DNA of 39,082 nt from Priapulus caudatus (Eukaryota; Priapulida; Priapulimorpha; Priapulimorphida; Priapulidae), in contig NW_014577095.1 of the NCBI RefSeq assembly GCF_000485595.1, forward strand, positions 623,528 through 662,609, read 5' to 3'. Each line of letters begins with the position of its first letter. The first letter of the stretch is position 1. The position numbers were made by a program, and so were the translations under genes. The notes beneath the pieces were generated by a model. It worked only from the letters and a program-made list of their open reading frames with translations. It had not been told where the DNA came from and ran no database searches. Shown here in pieces: positions 11,591 to 21,192 of this stretch.

Positions 11591-12291
11591 ACATTATAAA
11601 TCTTTATTTCAATCTCGTATTGTATATTATTTGAAAATTTGGCCGTCTGATGCACTTGCACAAGTCTTTAAACAAACCCCACACAATGGCACACACTGAC
11701 ATTGATGATTGAGGCATACATTTGAATTATCCATTCCATGGCATCAAATTTTCACCAGACTCTTGCATACCATTTTTCTACTTTCACTCATTATTTATCT
11801 AAACACGCGCGTGCACATGCTATCGATCAGTTCAGACGTTCAAGAAGTTCAAAGTCACAGAGCATGCAAATATTAAAACAAGTAACTGTAATAAAACAAC
11901 AACACATTGGCTTTTCATGTTAAAATAAAACATATACATTTAATCTCATGAAAGTTAAAATGTCTGGCAGGCTTTGAAACTGTAAAAAAAAAATATTGCA
12001 GATTTAATAAGATAAAGTAGAACCATAATTATATCAACAAAGTAGCCTGGGTACGCATGCATTTAAAAAGAAAAAGCAGCCATGTCTAAGACTAAGTTCA
12101 ATATTTCGTTGCGTAAAGTTAAAAGAGACAGAGAAAATGCATAAATAAACTTACAAAGCACTAATATTACACTTCGGATTAAAATACTGATCATCTTCAT
12201 GGAATAGTTCAGTTATTCTACGCGAACTTTCGAACGCTGGCAGTTTCGCTTCGGATCCGAAACAGTGAGCACCAGTGCAGCTAGCTAGCAA

Positions 12292-12567
12292 TCAGGGTGA
12301 CCAGACGTCCCGTATTTTGCCCATGTGTCCCGCGTCCCGTACCGACCCTTCCCGGGATGCATGTGTGTCCCGTATATTTAATATTTTGAACAAAATACAT
12401 CAAAAAAGGAAGAAATTTCATCATTTTTTTATTATGACAATTGTTTGCCTTCGAAACTCTCATTCAGTACACTGCAGACAGGCGTATTGTCTAGACGCAT
12501 AGTCTGGTTCGCTTGATACAATGTAATCACATGTATGCTGGCAAATATGCGCCTGCTCTGATTTTGA
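12292..12567. mobile_element. hAT-like terminus CAGGGTGACCAGACGTCCCG, truncated
   Basis: CAGGGTGACCAGACGTCCCG resembles the ends of hAT elements common in animals. A GTCCCG-rich stretch follows. The opposite terminus was not found, so the right boundary is arbitrary. The noisy copy at about 19140 carries the same start. Confidence 0.45.
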
Positions 12568-12755
12568 CCTCTGGCTAGACTGGTTCGCGGCCGAACTGTT
12601 CGTCGCAGAGCGTGTACATTGTCTAGCAGAGCGTGAGGCCGGATACCAGTCTAACACAATAACGTGGCTTGTTGCAGCCGCAGTAGACGAGCTCTGCTAG
12701 ACAATGTACACGCTCTGCGACAAACAGTGCGGCCGCGAACCAGTCTAGCCAGAGG
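12568..12755. repeat. Inverted repeat with 65-bp arms
   Basis: Arms 12568-12632 and 12691-12755 are inverted copies, starting CCTCTGGCTAGACTGGTTCG on the left and ending CGAACCAGTCTAGCCAGAGG on the right, with a 58-bp loop. Right beside it at 12756-12875 is GC-rich sequence with repeated CACCGACGGCAATT and GCCGTCGGT motifs. No coding function is seen. It could be a MITE or a recent foldback duplication. Confidence 0.8.
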
Positions 12756-12884
12756 CACCGACGGCAATTACAGAAAAGGGCAAGGCAGGCGACTGCCGTC
12801 GGTCGGGTTGGATTTTCAAGGGGCAGTACGGCGATTGATAGGGGCACCGGCGGCAATTGCCGTCGGTGCCGTCGGTTAATTCGA

Positions 12885-13240
12885 GCCCTGATATACTATA
12901 TATATATATACTATATACTATATATATATACACTATATACTATACTTATATAGTACAAATGCACACGCTATCAGAAATTTACATAAATCCTATTGACATA
13001 TTACTGATAAAAATGGACTGGTAAATGATCTTACATAATGATAAATGTAGTATTTCCACAATGGAGAGGAAGCAAGATAGAAGAAAAAGGAATACAGGCA
13101 AAGAGAGAGGGTGGAGAGCGAGGTTTGGTGAGAGAAAGATAAGTAGCGAGAGACAGATATAAAGTGAGAGGGTGATGCAGAGAATGGGTGGGAGGGAGCT
13201 AGGGAGAGGAAGGGAGAGAGGAATGGGACACTAGGGAGGG
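12885..13240. repeat. TA-rich tract then polypurine GA tract
   Basis: About 12890-12950 is TATATACTATATA low-complexity sequence. About 13060-13240 is strongly purine-rich (GAGAGAGGG, GGGAGGGAGC), a polypurine tract that could form triplex DNA. No gene is supported. Confidence 0.75.
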
Positions 13241-13890
13241 AGCAATTTGTTTCTTCGCTATAGTTTCCCTTTGGGTTGCTTATATGTATCATAACGACCA
13301 TCCCTCCTCCAAAAGCAACTTCTGACAGCAATCTTCTCTTGCTCACTCCTGATGATGCTTGCTGCAATTCTAACCAAGGAACAAGCCAAATCCTGCGGGT
13401 GCAGTGTTATGATCGCACCTTTCACCAATAACCAACAAATAATGCTGCAGTAGTAATGTGACGCAGCAATTCTACCGAAATTCATAAATTTGACATTCCC
13501 AGCAGTAAGCACATCCCGACTGTTCAGGGGATACACCATCAGCACACACTGCTATGTCTTATGATGTACTGGTATATAGCATATCCTCCAGATAAATTGG
13601 CTTGTTACATTTGAAATTGTTACAAAGGTAGATGACACTGTGTGCAGTAATGCAATATGCACCTCAACTCATCCATCTTATGGCTCACATTAATGTGCTC
13701 AATTAATATACTATGTCACATGTTGACTTCTGGCAAACTTAATTTCCTGCAGAAGTGGCAGGTCATTTAATGATAGAGTAAAATAGTTGCATCAAAAATG
13801 CACAAACATGGTATTTTTATACATTAACTAAAACCTAGGCACAAGCTAGAGTTTTCCACCATAACACCACTATATCTAATTATAATATAT
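13241..13890. other. Unassigned stretch with one open frame, no gene called
   Basis: A minus-strand frame at 13258-13545 (95 codons) has mixed, protein-like composition but no recognised domain, no convincing flanking splice sites and no neighbouring exons. It might be a relic exon or chance. Nothing else stands out. Confidence 0.25.
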
Positions 13891-14238
13891 CAGGGTGCGA
13901 AATTAACGCGAGGCCAGAGTCAAATACGCCCTAATTTACTGTCGGACTCCCCGATTTGACATATGCAGGAGTCCCTGTGACTCCCTGAAAATACTGCTAC
14001 ACTAACTAGTTTGTTCCAGAGCACGGCCTCACAGAATTATCGTATTTTGTTCAGCTAATGTCCAAAGAAAATTTGGCAGACGTGCAACTGCATGTGTCTT
14101 TAAAATAAGCACATGTATGTGTTAATATCTATAATTTTGAACTTCAGACTACGGACTCCCTAAATTTGCTGCGGACTCCTCTTTCTGAGGGCAGGGAGTC
14201 CTTTGGACTCCCTTGTTCAAAAGTTAATTTCTACCCTG
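13891..14238. mobile_element. hAT-type MITE, 348 bp
   Basis: The element starts CAGGGTGCGAAATTAAC and ends GTTAATTTCTACCCTG, which are inverted copies. Flanks TAATATAT (13883-13890) and TAATATAG (14239-14246) match at 7 of 8 positions, fitting an aged 8-bp hAT target duplication. Inside are repeated GGACTCC and GGGAGTCC words. There is no transposase frame. Related internal sequence recurs inverted at about 20830-20945. Confidence 0.8.
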
Positions 14239-14246
14239 TAATATAG

Positions 14247-15280
14247 GGGATATGGTGTACGCTGTGTTGGTCAGAAAAAACGGTGGGCAAAACCTCTCAA
14301 CAATTTGTGCATAGATGTGAAGTTTTTGCGAGACAATACAAAGTATGGGCCACACTTTACTCTACTGGCAGTACACAGTCTGTACTACTGTACAGTGAGT
14401 GAGTGACTCGAGTGAGTACTGCAGGAGATGCAGCATACATGATACAGTACCTACTGTACTGTTCCATGATACAATACTCAGTAGTTGGAATGTGCCATGG
14501 CATAGCCGGCCCATGGCCATACCATAGGCATAGATAATTAGTTGTGAAGTAGGTTATGAACATGGTGTACCAGTACCACACTACCCCTTTTTATCTTAGT
14601 ATGGTCGCCAATGTAAAATGGTTTTTCATTGTAATAGTAATACGTAAATACAGTCAGAGTAACCGCGGGGTTTAGGCCGATATAATTGAGTACAAATACA
14701 TATTTGCACAATACATAACTGTGTGACTGCGTCTGTCACTGTTTAGTCAGTGTTTACAATGGACACTGGACAGTTTCAACAAGCTGTTGTATAGTTAACT
14801 TACCGTGCTATGGTAAGGCCTATGGGTAAGCCAAACATACAAGCTACGAATATGTAATTAATAAATTATAATAAGTATTTAAAACTCATTGAATCCTAGC
14901 TATACGATCGTAATTGTAACGTAAATTAAACACGAAAAATGAATGATGAATCATAATTTGAGTTATCTTAGTTCAAAATAGTAACGCAAGGTGGCGCGGT
15001 TGCCGTGCGCCACCTAGCGGTAAAATTTTAGTTCAGGCATTTTCACAATAATTTTTAGTTGAAGTTTGGAAAATGTCATATCAAATAACTACTAATCGTG
15101 ATGGTGATCGAAACTTTTATGGTAAGCATATAGTAACAAGTTATGTTCCTGTTATATTTTTATCTATATCCATCCATCGGAATGTCCCAAATTTGCTTCA
15201 AACTCGGTGTGTAATCCACAGCCACATGCACTTTGAGCGTTTCAATAAAAATTAAAATATAAATTATAAATTATAATTTT
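14247..15280. other. Intergenic, no gene seen
   Basis: AT-rich sequence with short imperfect repeats of GTACTG and CAGTAC near 14360-14470. No exon or RNA gene is recognised. Confidence 0.5.
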
Positions 15281-15995
15281 TAGCTCATCTGATGCAGCTT
15301 GTAGAATCGCATGATCGTCCGTGCGTCCGTCCGTCAACAGTTGGGCACAAATCTTAACCGCTCGACGTACGGTCACGATATTCGGGACGTGGGGGGGTAA
15401 TCCGAAAACGAGTTGGGATGTCGAAGCTGGGGGTCAAAGGTCAAAGGTCAAGAGGTGTAAAAGAAGGTGAACATTCACTCCTTAACTATAAGTATAAGGG
15501 AGGAAATGCAAATTGCGGCACAAATCTAAGACGCCTCGAGCGCGTAGCTCGTCATAGTCGTGTAACGTAGCACATGTAGGCAAAAGCCATCAACTGTGCC
15601 GAAATTGGAGGTTCACACGGTCAAAGGTCCCAATGCCACATGGCGAGATTTAGACATATTCTACGAACAATGGTCGACGGAGCGATTGAAAGAACTTTGT
15701 TTCAACAGCGGTACCTACGCATTTTTATGGCATATACGAAGAGACCATGAAAACTCTACTTCTGACTACATGCGAAGATAATGTCAGATATACCCTTTTG
15801 ACCCTCAAGAGGAGGTAAACATGGGATTTTTTGACTTCTGCTAAAAGAATGACTGGCCAGTTGCTAGTAAGAATCTATACATGCTGGATGATGAAGCCCT
15901 ACAATTCACCAGGCAACATTTCAACAACCAAATTGGTTAAACGCACACGGGTATTCCTAACATCATATCTATGGCATTCTAGCGTCCATAACAGT
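15281..15995 (+). repeat. Interspersed repeat, copy A (GCTCATCTGATGCAGCTTG family)
   Basis: It begins TTTTTAGCTCATCTGATGCAGC, has a CCGTGCGTCCGTCCGTCAAC microsatellite-like stretch, then CAACAGTTGGGCACAAATCT and CCGCTCGACGTACGGTCACG. It aligns in the same order with 28784-29440 in an NXF1 intron, including the later CCTTTTGACCCTCAAGAGGA. The right part is more diverged, so the end is approximate. The family is non-coding and its class is unknown. The reading frame at 15596-15781 is not preserved in copy B. Confidence 0.75.
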
Positions 15996-16370
15996 AATCG
16001 TACCACGCCAGGGCTACGCCAGCGCATGCTTTGGTCTGTAGGGATTTTCGAGCCTCGTTAATTGGTTACAGGGGCAGCTCGCTAATCAAACTGTAGCTGC
16101 GAAGGGTAAATGATGAGTGCTTACCTATCTCTGTCATTGCAGATACTTTGACACGATAGTATGGACAGCTCCATCTTAAATACGAGAGACACTTAAACGA
16201 CCGTCCATCATCGTGCAACTTTCATAACGATCCAACCGAACATCTTTTGAGAAACGGGTTAACTGATACCCATCCCTGTGCATCACGGTTTCGGGACGTA
16301 GTAACACATTCTGACTAACAGGTTTACTAAAATCCCACCTACTCCACCAACAAAGTACCCCATTAGACTT

Positions 16371-19215
16371 AGAATGAGCCGCGCCTGCGGCATTTATATT
16401 GAATCATGACAAGAATGCTAAATCAAAATACGCATTTATTACTACTCAAAGTATTAATTTCTAATAACTCTTTTCAACCTATTGATTGCCGACAATTATA
16501 TGCGAAACACATACAACAGCTGCAATTCTTTGTTTCTAATAAACAATGTTACACGTTTTGTTATACGTAAAACATACTGCCTCTGTTCGAACCAGAGCCT
16601 GTGCATGCGATAATCACACAAAGACTGACAAATTCACGTTCGCAGACACCACCTTGCCCCGTAACTTAAATGGCTCAAAGCGGCAATAGACAGGACCACT
16701 CCCACCTCGATACCCATACGACGTGACTAAAGCTACAGCCGAGAGCTGGAGCAGAGTGCCAATCAACCTGGCACTATAGCGGCGCAATAACCTGCTTCTC
16801 CAACTCCGTAGAAGAAACCTCGCCATTGAACTCTGCAGAAAACTGCAGGCCCGCTGCGCGCCGCCAAGAATAGGTCCCACGAAGCAGCGCCGCGAGTTTC
16901 CGTTGATTCTTTCTGACAGCCCATTACATCACGGCTAAGGTTCGGCGCGACAAACACGAGAATTCGTCACAGTTTGTGTATTTGCAGGTGACACAGCTCG
17001 TTACGATACAGAGACAGTTATGTTTTATCGTGGAAATGTAAAGATGACGATCATCCGTATCCATAAGTCCGTTTATACAGCCGAGTAAAGAAGGGGCGCA
17101 ATTGCACGCCGATGAGCGCGGGCCGGCCTCGGCTTCCGTTTCGGGGGAGGCCATCCAACCAAGCACGATCCCGCGCGCATACGTCAACTCACACACGAAC
17201 ACAGCAATCATGAAGTTACGGCCGTTAGGATTTGATGGATACTCCTCTTTACATCACGGGAGAGAACAGTTCACTCAGATTCACAGAATATAATCTGGCG
17301 GAGTAGTAAGACAACAAAGGCCAAATTATATATTCAAGACAAGTGAACATTATTGTAACACAATATACCCAAATGGAAGCGGCTTGGATGTTTTTCCGTT
17401 CTGTGATCGCGGTGAGAATAAGTAGCGCGAAACAAAGTGTCGAATCGCCGCTTCTCTACCCTGCTTCCTTTATTCATGATTGTTTGCACGCAGCACAGGA
17501 CGACGCGTGCGTTACTGGTCTCTGCTGTGTGTGGGCAGAATACAATGACTGGGGCATTTACAGTGATTATAATATGGAACGCAGCCATTTTGGAGAATTC
17601 ATTCATTATCATGATGAAACTTGGAATACAATACAAAATGATGGGACTCAAATCTGAAACAATGACAAGAAGAGTTTACACTGTGTAATTATTGTCCTAC
17701 TCCCCAAGTCTTTGGAATTTCGATTTAAGAAGAAGGTCGCCAAATACTACTGATTAAAATAACACATGAAACGAAAGCAAACAAATCTCCAAGATGATCT
17801 CTTACATACTTATGGAAACTCAATGATGATTAAGAGCACTTCAATAGTGCGAAATTAGACGTTAGAATTAACAAGTAAAAGTTAGATGCCAACAAGTTAA
17901 TAAGTTAATGATCGTCAACAAATAAACACTATTTGTTATATCATAACCCCGAATGCTCTGGCCAGGCAGCGTTTTTGCCTGAACCTGTCGCCGGTCGTCG
18001 TGCAGATCGTGACCGGAGCAAGCGTCACTGGTCCGGCTGTCGGACGGCTCGTGGATGATGCACCGAGGATACATCTGGTGCGAGTGGACCCCCAGCATTG
18101 GTCCGAGTGTCCAGCGGTGTGTATTGAATTAAGATATAGCACAACAATAGGGTAGGAGAAACATTTGGGGAGACTTGTAAACAATCGTTATTTACCATTA
18201 TTTTTTATTGACGCCAAGTGCCTTGCTGTGGCTAACTATTAGTGTCCCGCACCGGCACGGCTTCCATTTCGCTAAAATTACCCAGACATTCCCTAAACCA
18301 AACCTATCAACCTAACCCAAGCCGACACTAACTTTTTTCAGTGCGCCCGACGGCCCACCCAAAAATCATTGATTTTCAATTTTGGGTGGCCCGAAAATGA
18401 AATTCTGGTGGCCCGAAAAAAACAACAAAACGAAAACCATTCTATAATCTATTCAACTCTGATTGTAAATATTGAAAATTTGCCGTCTATCATCGGCACC
18501 AAGCTTAATATCAAACCGCCGACACAATGGCACACACTGACAGAGAATTGATGCATAACATTGAATTATCCATTCCATGGTCATCAAATATTTCAAAGAC
18601 TCGTGCATACCATTTTTCTACTTATTTACTCATATATTTATCTAAAACACAGGCGCGTTGGCACAATCCTATCGATCACCATTTCAACCGTCAAGAGAGT
18701 TCAAAGTCACAGAAGCATGCAAATATTAAAACAATAACTGTAATAAAACAACAACATAGGCTTTCATGTTAAAAAAAACATCATACATTTAACTCAATCG
18801 AAAGTTAAAAGTCTGCCAGGCTGAAACGGAAAAAAAAAAAATAATCGCAGATTTTAAAAATACAAGAGAACCAAATATATCACAAAAGTAGCCGGTACGT
18901 CATTCATTTGGAAAAAAAAAAGCAGCCATCGTCTAAAGCACTAATTTCAATAATCGGATTCGTAAAGAGAAAACAGAAGAAAAATGCATAAATATATACA
19001 TCTACAAGAAGCACTAATATACACTTCGATAAAACTGGATCATTCTCATGAATAATTCAAGTTATTCTACCGTAACTTCGAACGCTGCACGTTTCCGCTT
19101 TCGGATCCGAAAACAGTGAGCACCAGTCGCTAGCAGCAATCAGGAAACCAGAACGTCCCGTATTCTTGCCCATGTGATACCGGCGTCCCGTAGCCCGATC
19201 CCTTCCGCAGGATCA
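16371..19215. repeat. Segment copy 2 with dense single-base indels (probable assembly noise)
   Basis: This stretch repeats 10113-12360 in order and orientation, but nearly every 10-20 bases a base is gained or lost while substitutions are few. Homopolymers are altered and the telomere-like run appears as CCTAAACCAAACC. That is the error profile of uncorrected long reads rather than normal sequence divergence. About 565 bp at roughly 17572-18137 have no partner in copy 1, so it is not simply a re-assembly of the same molecule; it may be another haplotype or locus. Open frames inside should not be trusted. Confidence 0.8.
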
Positions 19216-20050
19216 GTGTTGGCCCGGCATAGTAGAGGCTATTTGGAGACAGCAAAGTGATCATCAAGAGAAAGGAACGGAAGATTTCGACTGAGCGCAT
19301 TATTCATGGAAAGATTAGTTTGGCCTTCGACAAGCGGGCTGCAATTGTCAGGCTACAGTGAGCAGACAAGGGGAGGGTATCGTCAGCGCACGCATAGTGG
19401 CTGGTTCGATCCTTGTGAATGCAACATATGTAAAATTGCCGACATGTAGTGGCTGCGAGGAAATAGTTCACGCCTGCGGCGACTTTGACCGTTGTCCTGG
19501 GGCGGTTAGGACTGGGGTTCGCTTCCGGGTGAACCGGGACTGGTTGTCGTGGCCCGCAGGAGGGTCGTGGGTACATGGTCTAACAGAGGCTGTAAGAGTC
19601 CGAGGCATAGCTGCATCGCGCTGATACACGAAGCAGAGCTGGTGCTTGTCGGTGCAGTCGCGCAAGTACACCTGGATAAAAACTGTCCCCGCCGTATCGC
19701 CCGCGGAGGAATGCTGCACGGTGCCGATCTTTGGTCCGCTCGGCTCACGCGAATTGCTCGCTCTCTTTTGAATGAGATTAGCACGTAAGAAACAATTATT
19801 TTTATCACATAGACAGTTTGAAATTTTAGTGGCCCGATCGGGCCACCAAATTTTAACTTTTGGAAATTTTGGTGGCCTGACATCAAGTTTTGGTGGCCCC
19901 GGGCCACCGGGCCACCGCTAGTGTCGAGCCTTGCCTAACCCTTGTTTAATTGAGATAACGCTGAAAATTAAAAACTGCCGGGCATTTAGGAAATCGAAGA
20001 TCGTGCCCGGCAGCTGTCAGATATATGCCGGCTGCCGGGCATATGGCCAC
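18230..20050. mobile_element. CCCGGC-rich element interrupted by a second transposon
   Basis: The outer element has inverted ends: noisy GTGTCCCGCACCGGCACGG with TTCGCTAAAATTACCC at about 18240-18290, and AACTGCCGGGCATTTAGGAA to GCCGGCTGCCGGGCATAT at 19973-20045. Between them sits the inner element at 18318-19933, with a telomere-like CCTAACCC on both sides of it. Removing the inner element would leave a short element with about 60-bp inverted ends around telomere-like repeats. No transposase was recognised. Confidence 0.6.
18318..19933. mobile_element. Inner transposon, TIR CAAGGCTCGACACTA, inserted in telomere-like repeat
   Basis: The left end reads CAAGCCGACACTAAC (noisy version of CAAGGCTCGACACTAAC, seen cleanly at 11473). 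The right end is GCTAGTGTCGAGCCTTG, finishing at 19933. Just inside both ends are GTGGCCCGATCGGGCCACC words. The flanks CCTAACCC on either side could be an 8-bp target duplication, though the telomere periodicity makes this ambiguous by one base. The GC-rich interior at about 19300-19790 has overlapping open frames on both strands but no domain I recognise. hAT membership is inferred from the ends only. Confidence 0.55.
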
Positions 20051-21192
20051 TCTGTAAATATATAGGAATTCCTATATATTTATGTGTCAGTGTGCAGCGG
20101 CAGCCAGCGTTTTTTGCAGATGTGATAGAGTTGTTCGAGTGATAACAATGGCCTTGCTCAGAGCACAAGTTTTGTTTTCCATATCTGTATGACACTGTCA
20201 CTGACACTGTCAGTGTTACTGTTAGCTAGTATACTTACTATGCTACTACTACTTAGTGCTTACTATACTAGTTAGTAGTAGTAGTAGTAGTAGTACTACT
20301 TTAGCCCACGTACAGTTGCCGCACATGTAGACACCGTGCTGAATTTGTAAAAAGACCCCCCTCAAAAAAAAGCCTACCTACCTACCCAAACTTTTTAGCC
20401 TGGGTCGGGTGAGGGCAAACAAAGATTTCTTTAAATTGTGGCCTAATCGAGTAGCGCAGTTAGGGAGTTTTGGATGGTAAACAGACATTTCCTCTCATTT
20501 ACATTTTGGCGGAGTGGGAGTTTTCCCTAGGAATTCACCAGATATTCTCCGTGTAACCCCTATGCATTTTTCAATGTACTGAACCTGCGACATCACTACG
20601 CGGGACAGACGTGAAGCAGTCAGCGTGCAGCAATCAATACAGCAGATTGCACTTTGTTCACATGCACTCTGGCTATCTGTAACACCCGCTGTTGATTACA
20701 CAATGTTTGGAAACTGGAGGGTGATTGTACTGTTTGTCTGCGAGATTTTATTGAGACATTCGCTGAAAAATAATCAGTTATTCGGTTAGGCTGCACTCTG
20801 GAGCGAACTGGTGTATCAGAATTTTTCGGGAGTCTTGTAGACTCCTGCTCATATCAAACCAGCGAGTCTGACAGTAAATCAGGGATTATACCGCATGAGT
20901 CTGACAGTAAATCATGGATTATTTGACTATGGACTCTCATTAATTGAAAGCTTGATACAAACAAACTATTGGAGTAATGTGTTAGGCTATGGTTTGGCAT
21001 AAGAAGCATTCATAACTGCAGACATCGCAAGCGCACAAACCTTATGCTCGGGACCCCTTGCTTGCAGAGCATGATTTGCACACTTCTGGTAAATGTTATG
21101 AATTGTGAACACGCTCTTATGCAACAAACTATTTTCAAGCCTAGAGATGTGTGATAAAGCAACACTTATACGTGTATGTCGATGTCTTGCAG
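20051..21192. other. Repeat-rich region upstream of NXF1
   Basis: Contents: a perfect 26-bp palindrome centred on GGAATTCC at 20056-20081; a TAG/TAC trinucleotide run at about 20220-20295; a segment at 20445-20555 related to 10917-11020; and two tandem copies of GAGTCTGACAGTAAATCA at about 20860-20925, related to the MITE at 13891. The NXF1 promoter and first exon should be in or upstream of this stretch, but I could not identify them. Confidence 0.55.

Larger units (their letters stand above)
10113..12360. repeat. Segment copy 1 of a large local duplication
   Basis: From the motif TTATATTGAATCATTGAC to the CCCGTATTTTGCCC and GTCCCGTACC region, this stretch aligns in the same order and orientation to about 16371-19215. 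Shared landmarks include the foldback arms, CCATTTACAT, the telomere-like repeat, GTGGCCCGA motifs and GGATCCGAAACAGTGAGCAC. No protein-coding gene was recognised in it. Copy 1 reads cleanly; copy 2 differs mainly by single-base gains and losses. Confidence 0.85.

Noticed and set aside
13258-13545. Minus-strand frame with GRIAASHYY, faintly like a Sec63-type helicase motif
   Set aside because: One short word with an extra residue and no neighbouring helicase sequence or splice sites; chance is more likely.
17868-18184. Minus-strand frames in the copy-2 insert as a retroelement protein
   Set aside because: No reverse transcriptase, integrase or transposase motif could be recognised.
19300-19800. 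GC-rich stretch with overlapping frames on both strands as a transposase or host gene
   Set aside because: No frame shows a known domain, and the left neighbour is error-prone sequence, so frames are unreliable.
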